Shown here in pieces: positions 7,647 through 17,437 of a stretch of DNA of 46,612 nt. Below the pieces are notes generated by a model. That model was given only the letters and a program-made list of their open reading frames with translations, ran no database searches and was not told the origin of the DNA. Numbering within the stretch: position 1 is the first letter of the stretch; every line of letters starts with the position of its first letter. Source of the DNA: Sporichthyaceae bacterium. Its GTDB lineage: Bacteria > Actinomycetota > Actinomycetes > Sporichthyales > Sporichthyaceae. The translations under genes and the position numbers were made by a program. The stretch spans positions 1 to 46,612 of the forward strand of contig DASXPS010000017.1 in the NCBI GenBank assembly GCA_036493475.1, read 5' to 3'.

Positions 7647-8774
7647 ATGTCTATGAACAAGCCCGTGGTCGTTTACGGCGCTTCTGGCTACACCGGTCGA
7701 CTGGTTTGTGAGTACCTGCGTGAGCTCAATCTGCCGTTCGTGGCCGCGGGCCGGGACAAGGGTCGGTTGCAGGTCGGGCTGGACACGGTGCCCGGTCTGG
7801 AGACCGCCGAGTACGAAATTGCCGAGGTCACGCACAGCGTCGAGGAGCTGACCAAGCTGCTGGCCGGGGCCAAGGTGCTGTGCAACACCGTCGGCCCGTT
7901 CATGGAGTTCGGCCCGGCCGCGGTAGAGGCCTGCTACAACGCCGGCGTCCACTACACCGACACCACCGGCGAGCAGGACTGGCTGATCTGGTGCAAGGAG
8001 AACTGGGGCGCCCGCTTCGCCGAGAAGGGCCTGCTGCTCACTCCCGGCATCGCGCAGATGTACACCGTCGGTGAGATCGCGGCGAACTACGTGCTGGAGA
8101 CGCCGGGCATCGACTCACTGGACATGGCCGTGTTCTGGAAGGGCACCCCGACGGTTGCCTCCACCGCGACCATCGTGCAGAACGCGATCCTGTCCAAGGC
8201 CTACTTCCTCGAGGAGAACAAGCTCGTGGAGTGGCCGGTCGACGCCGGTCTGTACGAGCTGACCGTGCCCGGTCAGCACGAACTCGGTCTGGCGCTGCCC
8301 TGGGGCGGTACCTCGAGCCCGATCTGGTTCGCCGACGACCCGCGGGTGAGCAGCTGCAAGGTGCTCGGCGGCGTCATCAACCGGGCGCTGATGCTCGGCG
8401 TGCCGCAGATCATCGCGGCGCTGCTGCCCGCGGTGGAGGGTAAGTCGCTGGAGGAGACCCGGGCGATCCTGGCGCAGACGTCGGCCGGTATCCGCAGCGA
8501 ATACCCGCCGCGGGAGAACCCGCGGATCAACATTTCCATCGACTCGGTGCACGGCACCGGCCCGTTGGCCCGCGCGCACTGTGTCATCTACGGCAACTGC
8601 AACTACAAGCAGACCGGTCTGCTGCAGGCCTACGCCGCCCGTCAGCTCATCGCCGGTGAGACCCGGAAGGTCGGCTTCGGCTCGGCCTGCCAGGCCTTCG
8701 GCCACCGCGAGCTGTTCGCCACCCTCAAGGCGTTCGGTCTGGTCTTCGACCCGGTGGTCACCGTCAACAGCTGA
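7647..8774 (+). CDS. saccharopine dehydrogenase-like NAD(P)-binding protein
   Basis: A 375-aa protein with an N-terminal Rossmann domain: VVVYGASGYTGRLVCEYL (residues about 6-23), then FVAAGRD and the KVLCNTVGPFMEFG strand-loop typical of saccharopine dehydrogenase-like and trans-acting enoyl reductase-like proteins. YNAGVHYTDTTGEQDW is the next family signature. The C-terminal two thirds (TPGIAQMYTVGEIAANYV, IVQNAILSKAYF, GFGSACQAFGHRELF) I cannot assign to a known substrate. It is not a lysine-pathway enzyme by context. ATG 7647 or 7653 starts it, behind GAAAGG. It is co-directional with the SDR gene 40 bp upstream and is probably its partner in the same oxidation pathway. Confidence 0.75.
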   Translation: MSMNKPVVVYGASGYTGRLVCEYLRELNLPFVAAGRDKGRLQVGLDTVPGLETAEYEIAEVTHSVEELTKLLAGAKVLCNTVGPFMEFGPAAVEACYNAGVHYTDTTGEQDWLIWCKENWGARFAEKGLLLTPGIAQMYTVGEIAANYVLETPGIDSLDMAVFWKGTPTVASTATIVQNAILSKAYFLEENKLVEWPVDAGLYELTVPGQHELGLALPWGGTSSPIWFADDPRVSSCKVLGGVINRALMLGVPQIIAALLPAVEGKSLEETRAILAQTSAGIRSEYPPRENPRINISIDSVHGTGPLARAHCVIYGNCNYKQTGLLQAYAARQLIAGETRKVGFGSACQAFGHRELFATLKAFGLVFDPVVTVNS

Positions 8775-8807
8775 GTCACCAACGCCGCACGGGCGTCGGT
8801 CTGCCGG

Positions 8808-9086
8808 TCAGCACCGGTCGATCGGCGCCCGTCGCTGTTGCGGCAGGGTGACCCGCCGCGGCTCCTGCGCACTGCGCTGGGCGGGGATCTTCACCGGGGT
8901 GAGCAGCTTGATGATCGCGCGGCGCTCCAGGTAGTTGCGGGTGGCCCGCGCCGCGACGCCGAGTATCGCCAACAGGGCCAGCGCATGCAGCAACACGACC
9001 ACCGCCAGGGCCACGAACGCCCAGTGATGCGACGCCGCGTAGTGCGCGGTCGCCGTAATGGCGATGAATGGGTCGACGTTGCCCAT
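8808..9086 (-). CDS. small single-span membrane protein
   Basis: A 92-aa product with ATG at 9086. One strong hydrophobic segment (WAFVALAVVVLLHALALLAIL, about residues 22-42) is followed by a basic cytoplasmic tail (RATRNYLERRAIIKLL, then PAQRSAQEPRRV), which by the positive-inside rule puts the C-terminus in the cytoplasm. No family is recognised. It stands alone on the minus strand, convergent with the saccharopine-dehydrogenase-like gene (33 bp). Coding is supported by the coherent topology rather than by homology. Confidence 0.55.
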   Translation of the reverse strand: MGNVDPFIAITATAHYAASHHWAFVALAVVVLLHALALLAILGVAARATRNYLERRAIIKLLTPVKIPAQRSAQEPRRVTLPQQRRAPIDRC

Positions 9087-9214
9087 GTTTCCCCCTGACG
9101 ACCGGGTCTGTCCCCGTGCACTCTTGGACGTCGGGGGGCCAGCGTGTCGGCTCGTCCGAGCGGGCAGAGCGACCCGGGCCGAACGGAGGATGCCGGATAT
9201 GCGCCGGCCGGCAA

Positions 9215-9673
9215 TCAGTCCAACGCCTTACCAAAACAGGTCGACCCGGCGTGATCGCGGTATACCCCGAACTTGTCGATGCGGGTGTAGCCGCTGGTCT
9301 CATAAAGCCTGATCGCCTCGGGCTGGGCGTGCCCGGTCTCCAAGCGCAGCCGGCGCAGCCCGGCCGCCCGCGCGGTGGCCTCCAGTTCGGCCAGCAACAC
9401 TCGGGACAGGCCACGTCGGCGGTGCGCGTCCACCACGTACATGCGCTTGATCTCGCCCAGGCCTGGCTCCACCAACCGCCAGCCACCACAGACCACCGGT
9501 TCAGTGTCCAACCGACCGACCAGGAACAACCCGTGCGGCGGACTGAACTCGGCCGGGGTCACCGCAGTGATGTCGCGGCCGCCGTAACGGACCTCGTACT
9601 CCCGTTGCACAGCCTCGATCAACGCGGCCGCGACGGGGTCGTCATAGGCGGCCGCAGTGAGCTCCAGCCTCAA
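9215..9673 (-). CDS. GNAT family N-acetyltransferase
   Basis: A 152-aa GNAT enzyme. The acetyl-CoA pyrophosphate-binding motif is MYVVDAHRRRGLSRVLL (R/Q-x-x-G-x-A/R form, residues about 77-93); RRLRLETG and IRLYETSGYTRIDKFG are the usual strand 5 and helix 4 elements. It transfers an acetyl group from acetyl-CoA to an unknown amine. The start is TTG 9673, one base after the TGA of the pterin dehydratase gene, so the two are almost certainly co-transcribed and perhaps translationally coupled. Confidence 0.82.
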   Translation of the reverse strand: MRLELTAAAYDDPVAAALIEAVQREYEVRYGGRDITAVTPAEFSPPHGLFLVGRLDTEPVVCGGWRLVEPGLGEIKRMYVVDAHRRRGLSRVLLAELEATARAAGLRRLRLETGHAQPEAIRLYETSGYTRIDKFGVYRDHAGSTCFGKALD

Positions 9674-9674
9674 T

Positions 9675-9959
9675 TCAGCCTGCGGCCGCGTCGATGCGTT
9701 TGGCGAGGTCGATGTCCAGCGAGGTGACGCCGCCGGCGGAGTGGGTGGACAGCCCGAAGGTCACGTCCCGCCACCGGATGTCGATGTCCGGGTGGTGGTT
9801 CATGTCCTCGGCCATCCGGGCCACCTCGACCACGAGGTCGATGCCGGCCGGAAAACTCGCGGCCTTGACGGTGCGACTGATGCCGCTGCTATCGCCGGAC
9901 CACTCGGGTAGCTCGGCGAGTGCGGCGGACAATTCGGACGGATTCAGTGGTGCGACCAT
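9675..9959 (-). CDS. 4a-hydroxytetrahydrobiopterin dehydratase (PCD/DCoH)
   Basis: A 94-aa pterin-4a-carbinolamine dehydratase. The signature MNHHPDIDIRWRDVTFGLST includes the HHP catalytic histidines, and THSAGGVTSLDIDLAKRID supplies the third conserved histidine and the C-terminal helix. The enzyme dehydrates 4a-hydroxytetrahydropterin formed by aromatic amino acid hydroxylases; in bacteria lacking such a hydroxylase it may serve other pterin chemistry, and no hydroxylase is seen here. ATG 9959 is the start. The gene is divergent from the NUDIX gene, 51 bp apart, and 1 bp upstream of the GNAT gene. Confidence 0.88.
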   Translation of the reverse strand: MVAPLNPSELSAALAELPEWSGDSSGISRTVKAASFPAGIDLVVEVARMAEDMNHHPDIDIRWRDVTFGLSTHSAGGVTSLDIDLAKRIDAAAG

Positions 9960-10010
9960 GATTCGACCGTGGCCCGCCGGGCCGGGCAATGTCAACTCAC
10001 GGAGGTGTCG

Positions 10011-10406
10011 GTGTCCGGCCATCGCGTGGTGGTCGGCGCGGCGCTGCTGCGGAACGGTCGGGTGCTGGCCGCCCGACGACGCGCCCCGGAGGCGGTGGCC
10101 GGCGGGTGGGAGTTCCCCGGCGGCAAGGTCGAGGCGGGGGAGTCCGAGGCAGCCGCGGTGGTCCGCGAGTGCCGCGAGGAACTCGGGGTGGACGTGGTCT
10201 GCGGATCTCGGGTGCCCGGGGAGTGGCAGGTGAACGCGGTGCTGGTGCTGCGGCTGTTCCTCGCCGAGATTGTCCGGGGCGAGCCGCTGCCCGGTGCCGA
10301 TCACGATCAGCTGCGCTGGTTGTCCGGCGCCGAGTTGTTCGACGTTGACTGGCTGCCCGCGGATCTGCCCGCGGCGATGTCACTGGCCGGGCTGCTGCCC
10401 ACCTAA
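10011..10406 (+). CDS. NUDIX hydrolase (MutT-like)
   Basis: About 131 aa from GTG 10011, which has GGAGG at 10001-10005; GTG 10005 and an ORF start at 9969 are less well placed. The NUDIX box is complete: GGKVEAGESEAAAVVRE followed by CREELGVD, i.e. GX5EX7REUXEEXGU. WEFPGG precedes it, as in MutT, and LRWLSGAELFDVDWLPAD near the end matches the MutT/8-oxo-dGTP diphosphatase C-terminus. It probably hydrolyses oxidised nucleoside triphosphates such as 8-oxo-dGTP, preventing A-to-C transversions; substrate preference is inferred. Confidence 0.87.
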   Translation: MSGHRVVVGAALLRNGRVLAARRRAPEAVAGGWEFPGGKVEAGESEAAAVVRECREELGVDVVCGSRVPGEWQVNAVLVLRLFLAEIVRGEPLPGADHDQLRWLSGAELFDVDWLPADLPAAMSLAGLLPT

Positions 10407-10482
10407 CGTTTCTGATTGCCGGTCAACGTTTTGCGGCGCTCCCGCGTCGTGGCTCGACAGCTAATTACGTCCAGGGGATCAC

Positions 10483-10602
10483 ATGCACACGACGGTTCTG
10501 ACGGTGGCTCTGCTGGCGATGCCGGCGGGCTGCGCCCAGGGTGGTACGGCTGGTGAGGCCCCCGTCGACGCCTTCCGGGCCTCCGCGGCCCAGCTCGGCT
10601 AG
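10483..10602 (+). pseudogene. 39-codon lipoprotein-type ORF, probably a truncated gene
   Basis: ATG 10483 follows AGGGGA at 10473-10478. The product has a signal peptide TVLTVALLAMPAGC with cysteine 17 at the end of a lipobox-like MPAGC, then AQGGTAGEAPVDAF, and stops at TAG 10600-10602. The same frame continues past that TAG for another 28 codons to a TGA. A 22-residue mature lipoprotein is unusually small, so a gene cut short by a nonsense change or decay is likely. The surrounding gap (10407-10870) otherwise holds only the leader element before the first binding-protein gene. Confidence 0.35.
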
Positions 10603-10763
10603 CGGGCCGTCACCGCGCACGCGCTCAGTTCGGCGGCCGTCAGGGGTATCCGGCCGGTTCGCATTCCCGGGATACTCCCAGCTACCTGATCAAGGTGGTA
10701 GCCGCGGGGTCCAGGCACTGTCCGCGGCCGAAAAACGTGAAGCACGGGTCGTGTCGATGATCT

Positions 10764-10824
10764 TTGCGTAGCCGGATTACGTACTTGTACGGCAGACGTC
10801 GCAGCGGCTGCACGCCTAATTTCA
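10764..10824 (+). promoter_or_regulatory. conserved leader element, copy 1
   Basis: This 61-nt element matches the one at 12093-12153 at about 43 of 61 positions without gaps, although other non-coding sequence around the two genes does not match. Fixed parts are TTGCGTA at the left end, TTGTACGGCAGAC in the middle and CGCCTA with TTCA at the right end. CGTA-CTTG-TACG forms a short inverted repeat. It ends 47 bp before ATG 10871. It may be a promoter plus operator or a structured 5' leader; I cannot say which. Confidence 0.55.
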
Positions 10825-10870
10825 GAGCCATCCCGCCGGGTGCCGACCCGGTGGGCGCCGAGGAGGCGTG

Positions 10871-11998
10871 ATGACCCATCAGTGGAGTCCCGAAGCCCAT
10901 ATCGACCGCCGCACCCTGTTCCGTGGCGCCGCCGGGTTGGGCCTAACCGCCGCTGCCGGAACGCTGCTGCCCGCCTGCGGCTCGGGGGGCCGCGACCAGA
11001 TCGAGAGCCGGGCAGCCGGGACGACGCCCGTGACGCAGGCGGGGGCCGGACCGACGCTGGAGACGACCAGCGTCCGACTGCACGCCTCCGCCCCTGTCAC
11101 TTGCGTCGCCGCCCAGTACATGGCGGAGCCGTTCCTGCGGGAGCAAGGATTCACCGACGTGCAGTACCCGCCGGGTCTTGCCAAAGACCTGCCTGAGCGC
11201 TTCCGCTCCGGGGATATCGACATCGGTCTGGGATACGCCGCCTTCTTCCTTCCGATGATCGAGGCCGGCGCGCCCCTGGTGCTGCTCGGCGGGGTCCACG
11301 TGGGCTGCTGGGAGATCATCGCTACCGGTGACATCAAGTCGTTGCGCGACTTCAAGGGCAAGACGGTGTCCATCGGCGGCCTTACCTTCACCGACGGCAT
11401 CTTCATGGCGATGACCCTGGCCAGCATCGGCCTCGATCTGCACAAGGACGTCAAGGTGGTCAACTACCCACCGACTGAGCACGCCCGGCTCCTCTCCTCC
11501 GGTGAGGTCGACGCGGTGGTGGCCTTCCCGCCGCTGTCCAACGACCTGAAGGCCAAGAACATCGGCCACGTGGTGATCAACTCCATGACCGATGCGCCCT
11601 GGTCGAACTACTACTGCTGCACCGTGGCGGTGCAACGAAGCTGGATGGAGAAGAACCCGGTGGCCACCAAGGCCGCGCTGCGGGCGATCCTCAAGGGCGC
11701 CGACGTGGTCGCCAAGGACCCCGACGGGACCGCACAATCCATGGTCGCTCATGGCTACACCGCCAACGAGGCCTACGCCCGGCAATCTCTGCACGAGATG
11801 CCGTACGGCATCTGGCGGGACTTCGAGCCTGCCGACAGCGTGCGGTTCTACGCGCTGCGCCTCAAGGAGGCGGGACTCATCCACAGCACCCCGGAGCAGC
11901 TCATCAAGCGGGGAACGGACTTTTCCTACCTGGCGGAGCTGAAGCAAGAACTTGGCCCAGCGCCCCAAGGTGGCGGAACCCATGTCCACCACTCCTGA
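10871..11998 (+). CDS. NitT/TauT-type substrate-binding lipoprotein, paralog A
   Basis: About 375 aa. ATG 10871 is preferred over GTG 10868 because AGGAGG ends at 10866. The N-terminus is a Tat lipoprotein signal: DRRTLFRGAAG, a hydrophobic stretch, and lipobox LPAC. The mature part is an NMT1/SsuA-like periplasmic binding fold: TSVRLHASAPVTCVAAQYMA, a GDIDIGLGYAAFF strand, GVHVGCWEI, FKGKTVSIGG and the PWSNYYCCTVAVQRSWMEK stretch with a CC pair. From memory this resembles a widespread family of stand-alone NitT/TauT-like binding proteins; ligand unknown. The C-terminus adds a short GGGTHVHHS tail that paralog B lacks. No permease or ATPase gene is nearby. It starts the block leading to the histidine kinase. 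Confidence 0.85.
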   Translation: MTHQWSPEAHIDRRTLFRGAAGLGLTAAAGTLLPACGSGGRDQIESRAAGTTPVTQAGAGPTLETTSVRLHASAPVTCVAAQYMAEPFLREQGFTDVQYPPGLAKDLPERFRSGDIDIGLGYAAFFLPMIEAGAPLVLLGGVHVGCWEIIATGDIKSLRDFKGKTVSIGGLTFTDGIFMAMTLASIGLDLHKDVKVVNYPPTEHARLLSSGEVDAVVAFPPLSNDLKAKNIGHVVINSMTDAPWSNYYCCTVAVQRSWMEKNPVATKAALRAILKGADVVAKDPDGTAQSMVAHGYTANEAYARQSLHEMPYGIWRDFEPADSVRFYALRLKEAGLIHSTPEQLIKRGTDFSYLAELKQELGPAPQGGGTHVHHS

Positions 11999-12056
11999 GC
12001 AGAGCTGGGTCAGCCGCCGCAACCTGCTGAAGCGGCAATTAGGTCCTGTGCCTTGA
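11982..12056 (+). pseudogene. 24-codon remnant of a gene start overlapping paralog A
   Basis: ATG 11982 has AAGGTGG nearby upstream and lies in another frame inside the last codons of the preceding gene, overlapping it by 17 nt as downstream operon genes often do. The product begins MSTTPEQSWVSRRNLLKR and then QLGPVP before TGA 12054-12056. The start looks like that of a real protein: either a twin-arginine signal (SRRNLLKR) or the cytoplasmic head of an ABC permease (RR...LGPV). Nothing follows. I infer that a gene, possibly the missing transporter permease, was lost by deletion here, bringing the second leader and paralog B next to paralog A. Confidence 0.4.
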
Positions 12057-12092
12057 CCAAGTCGGGCTCATCACCCGGGCTCGTCATTGTCA

Positions 12093-12153
12093 TTGCGTAC
12101 CTGCGGGCCGTATTTGTACGGCAGACAGCCGGACGGCTTCCCGCCTAGCTTCA
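12093..12153 (+). promoter_or_regulatory. conserved leader element, copy 2
   Basis: Second copy of the 61-nt element, ending 53 bp before ATG 12206. Here the inverted repeat is one pair longer (CCGTA-TTTG-TACGG), and AGCC-GGAC-GGCT gives a second short hairpin to its right. TTGTACGGCAGAC is identical to copy 1 in all 13 positions. Confidence 0.55.
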
Positions 12154-12205
12154 CCACCATCGATCACGACTTCTGCCGCTTCTCCCACCTCACGGAGCGA
12201 GGCAC

Positions 12206-13300
12206 ATGATGACGCAACAGTGGAATCCCGATGCCCGTCTCGACCGTCGCACCCTGCTCCGTGGCGCCGCCGGGTTCGGCCTGGCAGGTGCCGCCGCGAC
12301 GCTGCTGCCCGGCTGCTCCTCGAACGGCAAGGACCAGGTTGCGAGCCGGGCGGCGGCGGTGATCCCGGGGAAGCAGTCGGCGGCCGGGCCGGCCCTGGAG
12401 ACGACCAGCATCCGCCTGCACTCCATCCCGCCGGCCATCTGCATTGCCGCCGAGTACATGGCGGAGCCGTTCCTGCGGGAACAGGGGTTCACCGACGTGC
12501 AGTACACGCCGTATGCGTCCAAGGACCTGCTCGCGCACTTCGCCGCCGGGGACATCGACTTCGGCATCGGGTACGCCGCGGCCTTCATCCCCCAGATCGC
12601 CGCCGGCGCACCCCTGGTGATGCTCGGCGGGGTCCACGTGGGCTGCTGGGAGGTCTTTGCGACCGGCGACATCAAGTCGATGCGCGACTTCAAGGGCAAG
12701 ACGGTTGCGATCACTGGCCCGACTTTTACCGACGGCATCTTCATGGCGATGACCCTGGCCAACGTCGGCCTCGACCTGCGCAAGGACGTCAAACTGGTCA
12801 CCTACCCACCGACCGAGTTCGCCCGGCTTCTGTCCTCGGGTGAGGTCGACGCGGTGGTGGCCTTCCCGCCGACCTCCAACGACCTGACGGCCAAGGGCAT
12901 CGGCCACGTGGTGCTCAACTCCATGACCGATGCGCCGTGGTCGGGCTACTACTGCTGCACCGCGGTGGTGCACCGAAGCTGGATGGAGAAGAACCCAGTC
13001 GCCACCGAGGCCGCGCTGCGGGCGGTGCTCAAGGGCGCCGACGCGGTCGCCAAGGATCCCAGCGCAGCTGCCCACACGTTGGTCGCCCACGGCTTTACCC
13101 CCAACGAAGGCTACGCCCACACGGCCCTCCACCAGATGCCGTACCACATCTGGCGGGACTTCGACCCTGAGGACAGCGTGCGGTTCTACACCCTGCGCCT
13201 CAAGGAGGCGGGAATCATCGACCGCACCCCCGCGCAGATCATCAAGCAGGCAACGAACTTCTCGTACCTGGCGCAGCTGAAGCTTGAGTTGGGGGGCTAG
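12206..13300 (+). CDS. NitT/TauT-type substrate-binding lipoprotein, paralog B
   Basis: A 364-aa close paralog of the preceding binding protein, alignable over its length apart from the C-terminal tail. It has the Tat signal DRRTLLRGAAG with lipobox LPGC, then TSIRLHSIPPAICIAAEYMA, GDIDFGIGYAAAF, GVHVGCWEVFA, FKGKTVAITGP and PWSGYYCCTAVVHRSWMEK. Differences cluster where ligand could be contacted: SIGGLTF versus AITGPTF, and PGLAKDLPERF versus PYASKDLLAHF. This suggests related but different ligands. ATG 12206 (or 12209) follows GGAG. The kinase gene begins 59 bp downstream on the same strand. Both binding proteins should be lipid-anchored outside the cytoplasmic membrane, where the kinase sensor domain is also exposed. 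Confidence 0.86.
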   Translation: MMTQQWNPDARLDRRTLLRGAAGFGLAGAAATLLPGCSSNGKDQVASRAAAVIPGKQSAAGPALETTSIRLHSIPPAICIAAEYMAEPFLREQGFTDVQYTPYASKDLLAHFAAGDIDFGIGYAAAFIPQIAAGAPLVMLGGVHVGCWEVFATGDIKSMRDFKGKTVAITGPTFTDGIFMAMTLANVGLDLRKDVKLVTYPPTEFARLLSSGEVDAVVAFPPTSNDLTAKGIGHVVLNSMTDAPWSGYYCCTAVVHRSWMEKNPVATEAALRAVLKGADAVAKDPSAAAHTLVAHGFTPNEGYAHTALHQMPYHIWRDFDPEDSVRFYTLRLKEAGIIDRTPAQIIKQATNFSYLAQLKLELGG

Positions 13301-13359
13301 CCATCCGCGCTCGGGAAGGCCTTGAACGCTCGGCGCGAGGCGGCGCCCTGGTACGCCTC

Positions 13360-15665
<2,306 letters not shown>

Positions 15666-15669
<4 letters not shown>

Positions 15670-16082
15670 GCGAGATGGATACGACCGGTGCGCTGGTGCT
15701 CATCGTGGAGGACAACGTCAAGAACATGAAGCTGGCGCGTGACCTGCTCACCTACCACGGGTTCCGCACCCTGGCGGCCGGTAATGCAACCGACGGGATC
15801 GCGCTGGCCCGGGAGCACTGCCCCGACCTCGTGTTGATGGACATCCAACTCCCCGACATGGACGGCACGGCGGCGCTGAAGGAGCTGAGAGCGTCGCCCG
15901 TCACTGCCGGGTTGCGGGTGGTGGCCCTCACCGCCTTCGCCATGCGCGAGGATGAAGAGCGCCTCCGCTCCGCCGGCTTCGACGGCTACCTGGCCAAGCC
16001 GATCGACGTGCGTGAGTTCCCCGGCCAGATCCGCCGGTTCTGCGAACGGGGTCTGCCGACCCGAGACGAGGAGCAGAGATGA
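15666..16082 (+). CDS. single-domain response regulator (CheY/DivK-like)
   Basis: A 138-aa protein that is one receiver domain. The acidic pair is in VLIVEDN, the phospho-acceptor is D59 (VLMDIQLPDMDG), the conserved Thr is in VVALTAFAM and the Lys in GYLAKPIDV. There is no output domain, so it probably passes phosphate or acts by protein contact. GTG 15666 overlaps the kinase stop as GTGA, with GGAGG at 15655-15659, and its own stop overlaps the next gene as ATGA: clear translational coupling of all three signalling genes. Confidence 0.92.
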
Positions 16083-17434
16083 AGGCGATGTCCCGCATCC
16101 TGGTGGTCGACGACACCCCGGCGAACGTCAGGCTGTTGGAGGCCGTCCTGCTGCCTCGGGGGTACGACGTGCTCTGCGCCGGCTCTGGGGAGGAGGCACT
16201 CGAGTTGGTGGCCAAGGAACGACCCGACCTGGTGCTCCTCGACCTGCTGATGCCCGGCATGAACGGCCACGAGGTGTGCCGGCGGCTGCGGGAGGACCCG
16301 GCCACCGCCACCCTGCCGGTGGTCATGATCACGGCCAGCGGGGCCGGGGAGAAACTTCAGGCCCTCGAGTCTGGGGCCGACGACTTCGTCACCAAGCCTT
16401 TCGACCAGGCCGAGCTGCTGGCCCGGGTCCGCTCCCTGCTGCGGGTCAAGGAGTACCACGATCTGATCGAGGCTCAGGGTGTCGAACTGGCCGATCTGAA
16501 CCGGACGTTGACCGCCCGGGTGGCCGATCAGGTGGGAGAACTCGAGCGCCTGGGCCGGCTGCGGCGCTACCTCTCGCCGCAGGTGGCCGAGCTGTTGGTG
16601 TCCTCGGCCGACGACACTGTGACCCGCAGCCCCCGCCGCGAGGTGGCGGTGCTCTTCTGCGACCTGCGGGGGTTCACCGCCTTCTCCGAGCAGTCCGAGC
16701 CCGAGGAGGTGATGGCCGTCCTGGCCGAGTTCCACGAGGCGGTCGGGCCGGTCATCAATAGCTTCGGTGCCACCGTCGGGTTCTTCGCGGGTGACGGGCT
16801 CATGGTGTTCTTCAACGACCCACTGCCCTGTCCGAACCCGTCCGAGGCGGCCGTGCGCCTTGCGCTGGCCATGCGCGAGGCGACCGCGGAACTGGTCCGG
16901 AGCTGGGATCGGCTCGGCCGCGAACTCGGCTTCGGCGTGGGCATCGCCTTCGGCTTCGCCACCCTCGGAGAGGTGGGTTTCGACGGTCGCTACGACTACA
17001 CGGTCGTGGGCAACGTGGCCAACCTCGCCGCCCGACTCTGCGACGAGGCCGCCGCGGGCGAGATCCTGGTCAGTGGACGGGTCCAGCTGGCCGTGGGATC
17101 CCTCGCCCGGACCGAGCCGGCCGGCGACTTCACCCTGCGGGGCTTCCAGCGACCGGTGCCCGCCCACCGGGTGACGGGCCTGACCGAACCTGAGGGCACG
17201 GCGTCGGGCAAGGTCGGCGCTGCGACCGCGCCGGGTCTCGGGGCGCTCACCACCCGGGAGCGGGAGGTGGCCCGGCTGGCCGTCCAGGGCCGGACCGCCC
17301 CCGCCATCGCCCGCGAGCTGTTCATCGGCGAACGGACCGTGGAGAGCCACTTGGCCCGTACCTACGCCAAACTGGGCGTCGACTCCAAGCTGGACCTCAT
17401 CCGGCGAGCTGTCGAACTGGGCCTCGCTGACTAG
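16079..17434 (+). CDS. REC-nucleotide cyclase-LuxR HTH fusion regulator
   Basis: A 451-aa three-part protein. Residues 1-125 are a receiver with D55 (LLDLLMPGMNG). A helical linker (about 130-180) leads to a class III nucleotide cyclase domain (about 185-360) with both metal aspartates, D195 (FCDLRGFTAFS) and D239 (FFAGDGLMVFF), and the transition-state pair N315/R319 (NLAARL). The substrate-specifying lysine usually found four residues before the second Asp is F235, and the partner position is T308, so base preference and activity are uncertain. Residues about 385-450 are a LuxR/GerE helix-turn-helix (LTTREREVARLA, ERTVESHLARTYAKLGV). The combination allows phosphorylation to control a cyclase and DNA binding in one chain. 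ATGA overlap with the gene before. Confidence 0.9.
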   Translation: MKAMSRILVVDDTPANVRLLEAVLLPRGYDVLCAGSGEEALELVAKERPDLVLLDLLMPGMNGHEVCRRLREDPATATLPVVMITASGAGEKLQALESGADDFVTKPFDQAELLARVRSLLRVKEYHDLIEAQGVELADLNRTLTARVADQVGELERLGRLRRYLSPQVAELLVSSADDTVTRSPRREVAVLFCDLRGFTAFSEQSEPEEVMAVLAEFHEAVGPVINSFGATVGFFAGDGLMVFFNDPLPCPNPSEAAVRLALAMREATAELVRSWDRLGRELGFGVGIAFGFATLGEVGFDGRYDYTVVGNVANLAARLCDEAAAGEILVSGRVQLAVGSLARTEPAGDFTLRGFQRPVPAHRVTGLTEPEGTASGKVGAATAPGLGALTTREREVARLAVQGRTAPAIARELFIGERTVESHLARTYAKLGVDSKLDLIRRAVELGLAD

Positions 17435-17437
17435 GCG

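Noticed and set aside
12093-12153. Mini-ykkC (guanidine-II) type hairpins in leader copy 2
   Set aside because: The AGCC-GGAC-GGCT hairpin lacks the ACGR loop in the right register and copy 1 does not keep the stem.
10825-12205. TPP riboswitch before the NMT1/THI5-like binding proteins
   Set aside because: NMT1-like proteins can be thiamine-linked, so I looked for the CTGAGA and ACCTGATC blocks; neither is present in the leaders.
15986-17350. 454-codon minus-strand open frame
   Set aside because: Antisense to the REC-cyclase-LuxR gene, which has full catalytic and HTH motifs.
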